A stretch of 64,000 nucleotides of DNA from positions 903,598 through 967,597 of the forward strand of contig NZ_KI911563.1 of NCBI RefSeq assembly GCF_000515335.1. Direction: 5' to 3'. Below are positions 7,966 to 16,458 of this stretch, in pieces (the first letter of the stretch is position 1; every line of letters starts with the position of its first letter). The position numbers and the translations under genes are program-made. Below the pieces are notes generated by a model. It was given only the letters and a program-made list of their open reading frames with translations, ran no database searches and was not told where the DNA came from. This stretch comes from Cohnella panacarvi Gsoil 349. Lineage in GTDB: Bacteria > Bacillota > Bacilli > Paenibacillales > Paenibacillaceae.

Positions 7966-8607
7966 ATGAACTGCCGTCTATGGCGCATTCTAGTTTCTAT
8001 CGCTATCGTATCTATGCTTGCCTCCGCTGTTACCGACACCGGTTACGCTTTAACTCGAAGGTATTTCGTTTCCCTAAAAGAAATGATCGCGGAATCGGAT
8101 TCGATCGTCGAGGCAAGAAAAACGCAGGCCGTTGTATTCGAAGAGCGGTATATTCCCGGGGTACTTTCCGAAGTTGAAATTGTTCAAGTTATAAAAGGCG
8201 ATTCGGCGATGTTGCATAAGAAAATCAAAGTATTGAACCTAAACGGGGCTAACGATAAAGAGGAACATTTCATCCTCATGCTCCAACCCGAGATCGTTGA
8301 CTACGGCGAAGACGTATATGGAACGATCGGCGTTGTGGAAGGCCTCCTCGTCGTGGGCGAGAACGGAACAGTGCGTTACGGCGGATGGTCGAAACCGGAA
8401 AACGGCGATGAGCACCTGCTAGCGAAAGCGTTCGACGGAGTCTCTTTGGATAAAGCAATCGCGATCATGCATGATCCTGATTTACGCGCCTCGGCCGACA
8501 AAACGATCCCTACGGAGGCAGCAGCCTTAACGGTGTTCCTATTCGCCTCGACGATATTGGCCGTCCGGTATATATCCGCTTCCGCCAAGAAGCCTAACCC
8601 GAAATAA
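7966..8607 (+). CDS. hypothetical secreted or membrane protein
   Basis: A protein of about 213 aa with an N-terminal signal-like segment (LWRILVSIAIVSMLASAV) and a C-terminal hydrophobic segment (AALTVFLFASTILAVRYIS) just before a basic tail, so a bitopic membrane protein with an external middle is likely. The middle is a mixed beta-rich stretch (SEVEIVQVIKG, FILMLQPEIVDYG). GAGGTG lies 8 nt before the ATG at 7966; an ATG two codons earlier is closer to it. It is divergent from tRNA-Pro and convergent with hbs. I recognise no family. Its place in a conserved synteny block between mtrB and hbs suggests a lineage-specific addition. Confidence 0.65.
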   Translation: MNCRLWRILVSIAIVSMLASAVTDTGYALTRRYFVSLKEMIAESDSIVEARKTQAVVFEERYIPGVLSEVEIVQVIKGDSAMLHKKIKVLNLNGANDKEEHFILMLQPEIVDYGEDVYGTIGVVEGLLVVGENGTVRYGGWSKPENGDEHLLAKAFDGVSLDKAIAIMHDPDLRASADKTIPTEAAALTVFLFASTILAVRYISASAKKPNPK

Positions 8608-8612
8608 TCGCC

Positions 8613-8660
8613 CAAAAAGGCCCTGCCCTCCGACGCGTAAGCATCGCTGGGCAGGGCCTT
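8613..8660 (-). terminator. strong terminator of hbs
   Basis: A perfect 12-bp GC-rich stem (8617-8628 with 8649-8660) followed on the minus strand by T5. On the plus strand the stem could also stop the convergent membrane-protein transcript, though without a T tract. Confidence 0.9.
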
Positions 8661-8681
8661 CGAGCATAATCTGATGTTCGA

Positions 8682-8954
8682 TTATTTAATGCCTTCTTTG
8701 AGCGCTTTCCCTGGTTTGAACGCAGGGATTTTGCCAGCAGGGATGTCGATTTCCACGCCGGTCTGCGGGTTGCGTCCCTTGCGGGCGGAACGCTCGCGTA
8801 CTTCGAAGTTTCCAAAGCCGACGAGTTGAACTTTGTCGCCAGACTGGAGCGCTTCGGAAATGACGTCGAATACGGCGTCGACGGCCGAGGTCGCGTCCTT
8901 CTTGGACAAGTCGGCCAATTCGGCCACCTTGGCGATCAATTCGGTTTTATTCAT
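8682..8954 (-). CDS. hbs: DNA-binding protein HU
   Basis: A 90-aa HU/HBsu protein: [20 protein letters not shown] at the start, the conserved [21 protein letters not shown] turn and arm, and [15 protein letters not shown] at the end. It bends and compacts DNA non-specifically. The ATG at 8954 has GGGGAGGTG about 6 nt upstream. In B. subtilis hbs follows spoIVA directly; here an ABC transporter operon lies between them. Confidence 0.97.
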   Translation of the reverse strand: MNKTELIAKVAELADLSKKDATSAVDAVFDVISEALQSGDKVQLVGFGNFEVRERSARKGRNPQTGVEIDIPAGKIPAFKPGKALKEGIK

Positions 8955-9012
8955 GTCATTCACCTCCCCTGGCGGTATATGGCATGTTATCTGTTTAACC
9001 GATTACACGGAA

Positions 9013-9042
9013 ATTATACACTCGGGGTCCGCGAAGTTTCAA
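9013..9042 (-). promoter_or_regulatory. sigma-A promoter of hbs
   Basis: TTGAAA (9037-9042), an 18-nt spacer and TATAAT (9013-9018) on the minus strand, 58 nt before the hbs start codon. Confidence 0.82.
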
Positions 9043-9069
9043 GCGCGGCGCGGTTTTACGCGTTTGGTA

Positions 9070-10056
9070 TTAAGACTTTCTCCGATACAGGTGAATAAAG
9101 GTGACCGAGAGAGCCAATACGAGCACGGCGCCTTTAATAATATCGGTCGTGTAATACTGGACGTTCATCATCGTCATCCCGTTCACCATGACGCCCATCA
9201 GGACGGCGCCTACGAACGTGCCGATAATGTTCGGGCGTCCGGCCGCGAACACGGAATAGCCGACGAACACGGCGGCCACCGCCTCCATCAGCATCGGCGC
9301 TCCGGCGTCGATCTGGCCAGAGCCGATCCGCGCGGCGAATAGGATGCCGCCGATAGCGGCGAAGATGCCCGAAGCGATGTAAGCGTACGTTCTGACTCGC
9401 TTAACGCGAAGGCCGGACAATCTGGACGCCTCTTCGTTGCCGCCCGTCATGATCATTTGCCGCCCCCATCGCGTGTACTTGAAGAACAAGTGCATGACGA
9501 TGACGGCGATCAGCATCAGAATGACCGGGAACGGAACGCCGAACAGCTTGCCTTGGCCGATCCACAGGAAATCTTCCCGCATCGTTCCCGGAGCGGTCGA
9601 GCCGTCCGATAGCGGCATATTGTTATAGATGGAGTAGCCTTTGGTATACGTCTTATGGATACCGTTCACGATGTACATGACCGCGAGCGTCGCCAGCAGG
9701 TCCGGAATCCGGATTCTGACGATAAGCAAGGCGTTCAACAGTCCGACGAGCGCGCCGACCAAGATCGGAACGATGAGCACGACGACGAGCGGCATCTCGT
9801 ACCAGACCATCATCGTCGCGGTTACGACGGTGGACAACGATACCGTAGCGCCGACGGACAAGTCGAAGCCGTCGACCGTCAGCGCGATCGTTACGCCGAT
9901 CGCCACGAACGTCACGATGGAAATCGAACGAAGGATATCCGTTAAATTGCTATAAGTAAAAAAGTATTCGTTCTGGAGCGAGAAAAAGACGATTACGAGT
10001 CCGATGAAGACGAGCGCCCCGTATTTGAACGAAAACTGCAGCAGTTGCTTTTTCAT
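9070..10056 (-). CDS. ABC transporter permease, ribose/simple-sugar (RbsC) family
   Basis: A 328-aa polytopic membrane protein with 8-10 hydrophobic segments. The family hallmarks TVDGFDLSVGATVSLSTVV near residue 65 and GGNEEASRLSGLRVKRVRTYAY are present; the latter corresponds to the loop that contacts the ATPase. The ATG at 10056 overlaps the ATPase stop (ATGA) and has AGGAGG 7 nt upstream. It forms the translocation channel with the ATPase at 10053 and the lipoprotein at 11680. The substrate is probably a monosaccharide or nucleoside-like sugar, but the sequence does not define it. Confidence 0.9.
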   Translation of the reverse strand: MKKQLLQFSFKYGALVFIGLVIVFFSLQNEYFFTYSNLTDILRSISIVTFVAIGVTIALTVDGFDLSVGATVSLSTVVTATMMVWYEMPLVVVLIVPILVGALVGLLNALLIVRIRIPDLLATLAVMYIVNGIHKTYTKGYSIYNNMPLSDGSTAPGTMREDFLWIGQGKLFGVPFPVILMLIAVIVMHLFFKYTRWGRQMIMTGGNEEASRLSGLRVKRVRTYAYIASGIFAAIGGILFAARIGSGQIDAGAPMLMEAVAAVFVGYSVFAAGRPNIIGTFVGAVLMGVMVNGMTMMNVQYYTTDIIKGAVLVLALSVTFIHLYRRKS

Positions 10057-11582
10057 GCGAGTTCCTCCTTGCCGGCGCTGGCGTAATAGAGCAAATCCTC
10101 GTGCGTCGCTTGCCCCCGGGCGAACGACTTCACGATCGTCCCGTCGCACATGACGAGTATGCGATCGGCGATGCCGAGCGCTTCGGCGAATTCGCAGGTT
10201 AAATACAAGATCCCCTTGCCTTGCTGGGCAAGCGTGCCGATGATGCGGAAAATGTCGCGTTTGGCGCCGACGTCGACGCCTTTCGTCGGCTCGTCGAACA
10301 GCACGACGTCCGTCTCCGTCCCGAGCCATTTGCCGATCGACACTTTCTGCTGATTGCCCCCGCTGAGGAAGCCCGTAATCTGATCCGCCGAAGTCGTCTT
10401 GATCCCGAGCTCGCGAATTTGATCGTTCGCGAAGCCGCGCTCTTGCTTGCCCTTCATCCAGCCAAAGAGGCTCATCGATTTCAATCCCGGCAAGCTTAAG
10501 TTATGCAAGACGGAAGAGCCGACCAAGATGCCTTCCTTGCGGCGCTCTTCCGGTACGAGGGCGACTCCGGCCTGCACGGCGTCAGCGGGCGAACGAACGT
10601 CGACGGATCGCCCCGCCACTTCGACGGTTCCTCTCGAGATCGGATCGGCCCCGAACAGCCCACGGGACAATTCGGTTTTGCCGGCGCCGACGAGGCCGAC
10701 GACCGCGACGATCTCTCCCCGCTTCACCTCGAGGTCGACGCCTTTCACGCGATTGCCCGACTCGAGCCCGCGTACCGACAGTACCGTCTCTCCGATCGTT
10801 GCGGGAAGCTTGGGAAACTCCTCCTCGAAGCTTCTGCCCAGCATCGCCCGGACGACGCCGGATGCGTCCAGCTCGGACGACTGCTCGGTCAGCACCCGGC
10901 TTCCGTCGCGCATGACCGTGATGCGATCGCAAATCTCGAACACCTCCGGAAGCCGGTGCGTAATGAAGATGACGCCGATGCCGGCCGATTTCAAGCTCCT
11001 CATGATCGCGAACAGCGCGTTCGTCTCCTCGATGCTAAGAGGCGCCGTCGGCTCGTCCAAGATGACGAACTTAGCTTGCTCCGCGAGCAATCTCGCGATC
11101 AGCACCATCTGCTTCTCGGATAACGTCAGATCGCGGACAAGCGTCTTCGGCTGCAACTTCGATAGCCCCAGCCGTTCGAGAAGCTGCTTGGCGTTCTCAT
11201 GAAGCTTTCCCCAATGGATCCACGAGCCGCCCGTGGACGAAGCGATCCGATCCAAATAGATGTTCTCGGATACGCTGAGGTGCGGAACGAGCGACGTATC
11301 CACTTCCTGATAGACGCAGTGGATTCCGGCTGCCTTCGCGTCCGCCGGCGAGCGGAAGACGTAAGAAATCCCGTTGATTTCGACCGTGCCCTCGTCCGCC
11401 TCGTAAGCGCCGGACAATATTTTCATGAGCGTGCTCTTGCCGGCGCCGTTGGCGCCGAGCAGCGCGTGGATCTCTCCTCCGCGGACGCCGAAATCGACGT
11501 TCGCGAGCGCCGGAACGCCGGCGAACGACTTCGAGATGCCGCGCATGTTCAATTCCGCCAATGATGTGCCCGAATGCGCCAC
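10053..11582 (-). CDS. ABC transporter ATPase, RbsA/MglA family (two ATPase domains)
   Basis: A 509-aa tandem ATPase. Domain 1 has Walker A GANGAGKST, the degenerate signature LTLSEKQM and Walker B FVILDEPTAPLS. Domain 2 has the modified P-loop GLVGAGKTELSRGLFG typical of sugar-family double ATPases, LSGGNQQKV and VVLFDEPTKGVDVGAKRDIF. It energises sugar uptake. It starts at GTG (11582) with GGAGG 9 nt upstream. It follows the binding-protein gene after a 97-nt gap that holds a strong hairpin, which often keeps binding-protein mRNA more abundant than the rest. Confidence 0.93.
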   Translation of the reverse strand: MAHSGTSLAELNMRGISKSFAGVPALANVDFGVRGGEIHALLGANGAGKSTLMKILSGAYEADEGTVEINGISYVFRSPADAKAAGIHCVYQEVDTSLVPHLSVSENIYLDRIASSTGGSWIHWGKLHENAKQLLERLGLSKLQPKTLVRDLTLSEKQMVLIARLLAEQAKFVILDEPTAPLSIEETNALFAIMRSLKSAGIGVIFITHRLPEVFEICDRITVMRDGSRVLTEQSSELDASGVVRAMLGRSFEEEFPKLPATIGETVLSVRGLESGNRVKGVDLEVKRGEIVAVVGLVGAGKTELSRGLFGADPISRGTVEVAGRSVDVRSPADAVQAGVALVPEERRKEGILVGSSVLHNLSLPGLKSMSLFGWMKGKQERGFANDQIRELGIKTTSADQITGFLSGGNQQKVSIGKWLGTETDVVLFDEPTKGVDVGAKRDIFRIIGTLAQQGKGILYLTCEFAEALGIADRILVMCDGTIVKSFARGQATHEDLLYYASAGKEELA

Positions 11583-11618
11583 GGTCTACCGCCTCCGTTT
11601 CTTCATTTCAATCGTACA

Positions 11619-11657
11619 GCAGGGCACGACGCCAATAAATCCGCGCCGTGCCCCTGC
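11619..11657 (-). other. strong intercistronic hairpin without T tract
   Basis: A 13-bp stem with one bulge (11619-11631 with 11644-11657) lies between the binding-protein and ATPase genes. No U run follows, so it may act as an mRNA 3' stabiliser or a partial attenuator. Confidence 0.65.
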
Positions 11658-11679
11658 TTAACCCCTATGAGTCGAAAGA

Positions 11680-12813
11680 TTATTTCGCGCTTGCAACCAC
11701 GTCGGCTTCAAGCTGTTTCAATGCGTCGGTGTTGCCCAGATCGCTGCTGCCCCAGCCTTCGACGTACTGGGAAAGCTCGGCCGTCGTGATGACTTTGTCC
11801 GTCGGCAGCATGTCGCGGTGTACGAATACCGGCTCAAGCTCGACGACCGCATCGGTCGCGTCGCCGTTCAGCTTCTGGTACAGGTAACGAACCTGCACTT
11901 GGCCGATCGAAGCCGGATCTACGGCTGCGGATGCAACCCAAGGGCTAGTCGGATCTTGAATCATTTTCAAATCTTCGTCGCTAAGGTCGATGCCGTATAC
12001 TTTGATTTCGTCGCGGCCGGCTTGCTTGATCGCGTTAGCCGCGCCTTTGGCGAATTCGTCCCACGCCGCCCATACAGCCGTAATATCCCCTTTGTTAGGG
12101 TTTTTCTTCAGAACGGCTTCCAGTTGGCTTTGCGTATCCAACTGCGGGTTGCTCGCATTGCCGAACGCCGCGATCTCTTTAATGTCCGGATATTTGTCCA
12201 TGAACGCTTTGTAGGAAATTTGACGGCTTTCCATCGGAGGGAAGCCCGCAACCCATACTTTAACGATATTGCCTTTGCCGCCTGCTTCTTCGGCCAGCTT
12301 CTCGAGCGTAAGCTCGGCGAGCTTCTGGTCGTTCTGCGCCAGGTTCGTTACGCCTTCGACGCCGTTCAGGGCGGAGTCGAACGCGACGACCGGAATGCCA
12401 GCGGCGAGCGCCTTCTGTACGCCTGCCGTCAGAGCGGCGGGATCGCCGTGGTCGAGCAGGATGCCGTCGAACTTCTGGTTAACCGCGGAATCGAGGTTCG
12501 CCGTCATTTTGCTCAGATCGTTGTCGGATCCGAGAACGGTCACTTCGCCGCCGTACTTCGCGATTTGTTTCTTGACGCCGTCCACGTATTGCGCGGAGAA
12601 CGTGCCGGTGTTGAGGCGCATGATCAGCGCGATTTTCTTCCCGGTCAGCGAGTTCGCCGCCGTCTCGGCTGCTGCGGACGATGCTGCGGCGCTGGACGGC
12701 GCGGCGGCGGATTCGGACGATGCGGCGTTATTGTTGTCTTTGTTGCCGCAGCCCGCGAGTACCAATACAACCCCTAACAGCAACGCAAACGTTAAGTATA
12801 GCGACTTCTTCAT
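11680..12813 (-). CDS. sugar ABC transporter substrate-binding lipoprotein (RbsB-like)
   Basis: A 377-aa lipoprotein. The signal peptide ends in the lipobox LVLAGC (cysteine near residue 22), followed by a low-complexity S/A linker of about 30 residues and then a periplasmic-binding-protein type I fold (KIALIMRLNTGTFSAQYVDGV, GIPVVAFDSALNG, VYGIDLSDEDL). It captures the substrate outside the membrane for the permease at 9070 and the ATPase at 10053. The promoter with an operator-like inverted repeat is at 12847-12889. No regulator gene is adjacent. Confidence 0.9.
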   Translation of the reverse strand: MKKSLYLTFALLLGVVLVLAGCGNKDNNNAASSESAAAPSSAAASSAAAETAANSLTGKKIALIMRLNTGTFSAQYVDGVKKQIAKYGGEVTVLGSDNDLSKMTANLDSAVNQKFDGILLDHGDPAALTAGVQKALAAGIPVVAFDSALNGVEGVTNLAQNDQKLAELTLEKLAEEAGGKGNIVKVWVAGFPPMESRQISYKAFMDKYPDIKEIAAFGNASNPQLDTQSQLEAVLKKNPNKGDITAVWAAWDEFAKGAANAIKQAGRDEIKVYGIDLSDEDLKMIQDPTSPWVASAAVDPASIGQVQVRYLYQKLNGDATDAVVELEPVFVHRDMLPTDKVITTAELSQYVEGWGSSDLGNTDALKQLEADVVASAK

Positions 12814-12846
12814 GTTTCTCTCTGCCTCCCAGATGTCTTGGTTCTA

Positions 12847-12889
12847 TTAAGATATAACTTAATATAATTGGTTAATCCTACTATGTCAA
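12847..12889 (-). promoter_or_regulatory. promoter and candidate operator of the ABC transporter operon
   Basis: TTGACA (12884-12889), 17 nt, TATATT (12861-12866). Directly over the start region lies TTAAG-N6-CTTAA (12847-12862), a perfect inverted repeat that would suit a repressor. Confidence 0.75.
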
Positions 12890-12924
12890 TCGGATTTCAT
12901 TATTTAAATGTCGAAATTTGCGCA

Positions 12925-12962
12925 CGAAAGCGCCGCTTCCCATTATAGCAAGGAAAGCGGCG
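12925..12962 (-). terminator. terminator of spoIVA
   Basis: An 11-bp GC-rich stem (12931-12941 with 12952-12962, one mismatch) followed on the minus strand by CTTTCGTG. The U tract is poor, so termination may be partial. Confidence 0.6.
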
Positions 12963-12980
12963 ATTGACAGCCCTATTCTT

Positions 12981-14459
12981 TTACAAAATGATGGCGATGA
13001 GACCGCCCGAGCCTTCGTTAATAATGCGCCCGAGCGTTTCTTGCAGCTTGTAGCGCGCGTTGTCCGGCATCATGGCGATTTTGCCTTGAATGCCTTCCCT
13101 CACGATCGAATGCAGCGAGCGTCCGAAAATATCGGAATCCCAAATGCGGATCGGATCCTTCTCGAAATCTTGCATCAGGTAGCGAACGAGCTCCTCGCTC
13201 TGCTTCTCGGTTCCGATAATCGGGGCGAACTCGGACTCGACGTCGACGCGGATCATATGAATCGACGGAGCCGTCGCTTTCAGCCTTACGCCGAAACGCG
13301 AGCCTTGGCGGATGAGCTCCGGTTCGTCGAGCTGCATCTCGGCAAGAGACGGCGCGGCGATGCCGTAGCCGGTCGTCTTGACCATCTCGAGCGCTTCCGC
13401 GAACCGGTCGTATTCTCGTTTCGCGTGCGAGAACTCCTGCATGAGCTGCAGCAGGTGATCTTTGCCGCGAATTTCCGTCCCGACGACTTCGGTAAGAATT
13501 TTATCGTACAATTCGTCCGGCGCGAACAGATCGATCTCGGCGACGCCTTGCCCGAGATTCATGCCGCTCAAGCCCGCGCGGGCAATAAATTCGTATTCGA
13601 CGAATTGGGAGACGACGCGGTCGACGTCGCGCAGGCGGCGAATATCTTTGACCGTCTCGCGAACCGAATTCTCGTAGCTCGAACGCAGCCAGTGATTTTC
13701 GCTCAACACCATAACCCAGCTCGGAAGATTGACGTTGACTTCGTGAACGGGGAATTCGTAGAGCACTTCGCGCAGGACGCCGTACACTTCCTCCTCGCCC
13801 ATCGTGGCTGCGCTGAGCGCCAATACCGGAATATCGTATTTGATGGCCAGCTCGCTGCGAAGCGCCAGCGTCTCTTCGCTTTTCGGACGCGCGGAGTTGA
13901 TGACGAGCACGAACGGCTTGCCGACTTCCTTCAGCTCGCTGACGACTCGTTCTTCCGCGCTTATGTAAGCGCTGCGCGGAATTTCGGCGATCGATCCGTC
14001 CGTCGTCACGACGACGCCGAGCGTGGAATGCTCCTGGATCACTTTGCGCGTGCCGATCTCCGCCGCTTCCTGGAACGGAATCGGTTCCTCGAACCAAGGC
14101 GTCGTAATCATGCGCGGTCCGCCTTCGTCCTCGAACCCTTTGGCGCCTTCGACCGTGTATCCAACGCAATCGACGAGACGAACGTTCACTTCGAGCCCTT
14201 CCGCCACTTTAAGCTGAACGGCGTTGTTCGGCACGAACTTCGGCTCCGTCGTCATAATCGTACGCCCGGCGGCGCTTTGCGGCAGCTCGTCGATCGCGCG
14301 GACGCGGTCTGCCTCGAAAGCGATATTCGGCAACACGACGGTTTCCATGAACCGTTTAATGAAGGTCGATTTGCCCGTACGGACGGCACCCACGACCCCG
14401 AGGTAGATGTCGCCGCCGGTGCGCTCGGCGATATCTTTGAAAATGTCCACTTTTTCCAC
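12981..14459 (-). CDS. spoIVA: stage IV sporulation protein A, spore coat base ATPase
   Basis: A 492-aa protein of the usual length and very high family similarity. The P-loop GAVRTGKST lies near residue 24, followed by TIMTTEPKFVPNNA and DCVGYTVEGAKG. The C-terminal end GGLIAIIL is the conserved tail needed for coat anchoring. SpoIVA hydrolyses ATP to polymerise on the forespore surface and form the basement layer of the coat. GTG start at 14459 with GGAGGG 7 nt upstream. A sigma-E promoter match at 14544-14573 fits mother-cell expression. The 5' leader contains a perfect 12-bp palindrome (14484-14495) and a CCCGCC/GGGCGG hairpin (14499-14515). Confidence 0.97.
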   Translation of the reverse strand: MEKVDIFKDIAERTGGDIYLGVVGAVRTGKSTFIKRFMETVVLPNIAFEADRVRAIDELPQSAAGRTIMTTEPKFVPNNAVQLKVAEGLEVNVRLVDCVGYTVEGAKGFEDEGGPRMITTPWFEEPIPFQEAAEIGTRKVIQEHSTLGVVVTTDGSIAEIPRSAYISAEERVVSELKEVGKPFVLVINSARPKSEETLALRSELAIKYDIPVLALSAATMGEEEVYGVLREVLYEFPVHEVNVNLPSWVMVLSENHWLRSSYENSVRETVKDIRRLRDVDRVVSQFVEYEFIARAGLSGMNLGQGVAEIDLFAPDELYDKILTEVVGTEIRGKDHLLQLMQEFSHAKREYDRFAEALEMVKTTGYGIAAPSLAEMQLDEPELIRQGSRFGVRLKATAPSIHMIRVDVESEFAPIIGTEKQSEELVRYLMQDFEKDPIRIWDSDIFGRSLHSIVREGIQGKIAMMPDNARYKLQETLGRIINEGSGGLIAIIL

Positions 14460-14543
14460 TGAGATTCCCTCCCATCGTAATCGCGAAACGTTTCGTGACC
14501 CGCCTTGCTGGGCGGAACTCGTACACGAATTTGGACTGGTAAC

Positions 14544-14573
14544 ATTGTATGTGCCTAATCGCCCTAAATATGA
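14544..14573 (-). promoter_or_regulatory. sigma-E promoter of spoIVA
   Basis: TCATATT (14567-14573), 15 nt, CATACAAT (14544-14551) on the minus strand. Both boxes match the sigma-E consensus (KMATATT, 14-15 nt, CATACAHT) completely. It is 84 nt before the start codon. Confidence 0.85.
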
Positions 14574-14647
14574 CGAAGCCGCACAAAATGTTTGCCATAC
14601 CGACGTACGCCCGCCGGCGCTCCTATTGTTTCCCCCATGAGCATATG

Positions 14648-14673
14648 AAAAAAGAGAGAGACGTATGTCTCTC
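14648..14673 (-). terminator. terminator of yphF
   Basis: A 7-bp perfect stem GAGAGAC/GTCTCTC (14656-14662 with 14667-14673) followed on the minus strand by a CTCT and T6 run. Confidence 0.82.
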
Positions 14674-14700
14674 CCTTCGGAAAAAAAGTTGCCTCGGCCG

Positions 14701-15444
14701 CTATGACGCCGAAAACGGATCGACCGCTTGCGGCGCGTCGTCTACCCATCGGTATTCCGCCGCTTTGACCGGCACGTAATAGGAAGCGTCAATAAGATAC
14801 CGGCGCAGATCGGAGTCTCCGTCCGGAGACGTCTCGGACTTGCCGATCGCCGTCATGATGTCGATGCCGTAGTCGATGTATACTTTGCCCGAGATATCCA
14901 TAATAAGGTTAACCGGCTGTCGCGAATAAACGCTGCGAATATCCGGGGCATCGATTCCGAGCTTATCGAAGTCGACGCTGACGTATCCGGGATACATTTG
15001 TTCTCCCGCCGGAATAACGCCTTTATGCGAAGCGAAATATTCGACGACTTTCTTCTGCACTTCCCCTACCTGCTGATAGACGGGCAGGTCGAGCAATTTG
15101 ACTTGCGGCTTCGTCTCCTCGTCGATGATCAGAAACCGGAAACGGCCGCCCTTCTCGAAGGCTATCCGCGGTACGCTGCCCAGGTAGTCCCCGCTCTGCA
15201 GCTTGCCGAGATCGATTTTGTATTTCTCATACAGCGGCGTGAATTCGTCCGCGTTCTCGATGGGCAGCACGCCGGTTTGCTCGTAATAACGGTCTACCGC
15301 GTCTTGAACGGTCAGCACCGCCTCGCGCGAGGACGCATCGCCGCGGGGGGGTTGGTCATCGGGGTAAAGACACCCGGATAACGTCAATAACGGCACGATA
15401 AGAAGAGCTGCAACTGAGATGCGTGAAAAATGGCGGAACTTCAT
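14701..15444 (-). CDS. yphF: YphF-like lipoprotein
   Basis: A 247-aa lipoprotein: basic N terminus, hydrophobic core VAALLIVPLLTL and the lipobox LSGC at about residue 25. The mature part is soluble and charged with a repeated pattern of short beta/alpha stretches and no known catalytic motif. I assign YphF from position (directly upstream of spoIVA, as in B. subtilis), length (about 245 aa) and lipoprotein character rather than from a motif. Role unknown. A GGAGGACAAGG stretch precedes the ATG. Confidence 0.72.
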   Translation of the reverse strand: MKFRHFSRISVAALLIVPLLTLSGCLYPDDQPPRGDASSREAVLTVQDAVDRYYEQTGVLPIENADEFTPLYEKYKIDLGKLQSGDYLGSVPRIAFEKGGRFRFLIIDEETKPQVKLLDLPVYQQVGEVQKKVVEYFASHKGVIPAGEQMYPGYVSVDFDKLGIDAPDIRSVYSRQPVNLIMDISGKVYIDYGIDIMTAIGKSETSPDGDSDLRRYLIDASYYVPVKAAEYRWVDDAPQAVDPFSAS

Positions 15445-15468
15445 GGACCCCTTGTCCTCCTAAACGCT

Positions 15469-15828
15469 CTATCTAAACCATTCGTCTTCCTCTTGCTCGG
15501 CCAGCTTCTTGCGGATCGCCGCTTTGAGCGGGTCTTCCGGAACGGTTACGGTCACGTCGTTCGTTACCCGCGCTTGGCAAGACAGCCTGGTGCCTGCTTC
15601 GAGCAACGGACCGAGCTTGACCTTCTCCGCATGGGTCGGCGGCTGCAAGCTGCCTGCTTGGTCGCTCGCTACGTGAACCTTGCACATCAGGCACCCGGCA
15701 ACTCCGCCGCAGCGCGTTCTCACGCCGGCATGAACCCGCTTGGCCGCATCGAGCAGCGTCGTGCCGGGTCTAACGGCAATCGTAAGCTTCTGGGGCATAA
15801 ACGTGACCACGGGCTTCCTGGCGTTCAT
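15469..15828 (-). CDS. [2Fe-2S] ferredoxin
   Basis: A 119-aa protein with one plant/adrenodoxin-type ferredoxin fold. The cluster ligands are in CGGVAGCLMC (C-x4... pattern C-x5-C-x2-C around residue 41) and a fourth cysteine in RLSCQ near 84. It is a small electron carrier; its partner is not evident from the window. The start ATG has GGAGG 7 nt upstream and overlaps the stop of the gene at 15825. The C terminus is acidic (AEQEEDEWFR). It lies in one cluster with a second ferredoxin at 16459. Confidence 0.88.
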   Translation of the reverse strand: MNARKPVVTFMPQKLTIAVRPGTTLLDAAKRVHAGVRTRCGGVAGCLMCKVHVASDQAGSLQPPTHAEKVKLGPLLEAGTRLSCQARVTNDVTVTVPEDPLKAAIRKKLAEQEEDEWFR

Positions 15829-16430
15829 TCAGGCGCCTCCTCGGGCTGGCTCCCGACGCCGGCGGCGAGCCGAAAGGCTTGCTCGGCGACGTCCGGCGCC
15901 ACGCGGTTCCGTTCGATGAGCGCGCGGAGCAGCGGCAGCTGGCGCTCGGCGTCCGCCGCGATTAAGCGGCCCGCGACTTCGGCGCGATCCATGCGGTCTC
16001 GGAGCAGATTGAAGATCAGCTCGTGTCCTAGCGGAATGAGCATCACCGTCATTCCTTCGGCGTTCGCGGGATCGCCGCTTGGATATAACGAATGCTCGAC
16101 TTCCGTCCGGTAGACCGACCCGCGAGCCGCGATTCTGAAATCGCCGACGAGCTCTACGATCGTATCCTCCAGCTTGTAATGGGATAATACCGACCGATAG
16201 CGATCCGTCTCGTTGTCGGCAGGTCCGTCCAATGCATAAACCGCGAGCCGCTGATGAATCGCGCGAATCGCTTTCCTATCCGCGTATACGTCCAAATCCC
16301 GGGGCGCGCGTTCCAGCTTCGCCCCTCTGAGCGCGAGCCCCGTGCTGCCGCCGACGACCCATCGCGAATCGCAGCCTTCCAGGAGCTCCGCCAAGCGGCG
16401 AAGCGCGGACACGGGATTACCGGTAGGCAT
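15825..16430 (-). CDS. nucleotidyltransferase-like protein
   Basis: A 201-aa protein. WVVGGSTGLALRG near residue 23 followed by RAPRDLDVYAD (G-G/S then D-x-D) is the pattern of the DNA polymerase beta-type nucleotidyltransferase fold seen in AbiEii, MNT and aminoglycoside adenylyltransferase relatives. A later HYKLEDTIVELVGDF could carry the third acidic residue. Targets are unknown. The frame is open to a TTG inside the upstream ferredoxin, but the ATG at 16430 with GGAAGTGA upstream is more likely. Being overlapped by one ferredoxin and preceded by another suggests co-transcription. Confidence 0.7.
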   Translation of the reverse strand: MPTGNPVSALRRLAELLEGCDSRWVVGGSTGLALRGAKLERAPRDLDVYADRKAIRAIHQRLAVYALDGPADNETDRYRSVLSHYKLEDTIVELVGDFRIAARGSVYRTEVEHSLYPSGDPANAEGMTVMLIPLGHELIFNLLRDRMDRAEVAGRLIAADAERQLPLLRALIERNRVAPDVAEQAFRLAAGVGSQPEEAPE

Positions 16431-16458
16431 AAGGGTCACTTCCGTTTCTATGCTAAGG

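Noticed and set aside
11950-11970. Further copy of the dispersed CCGACGAAGATT motif
   Set aside because: Only about 11 bases match and they lie inside the binding-protein coding sequence (SDEDLK), so it is chance.
12918-14462. Open frame of 514 codons on the plus strand, antisense to spoIVA
   Set aside because: It mirrors spoIVA almost exactly, has arginine/alanine-rich composition typical of an antisense reading of GC-rich genes, and no ribosome site.
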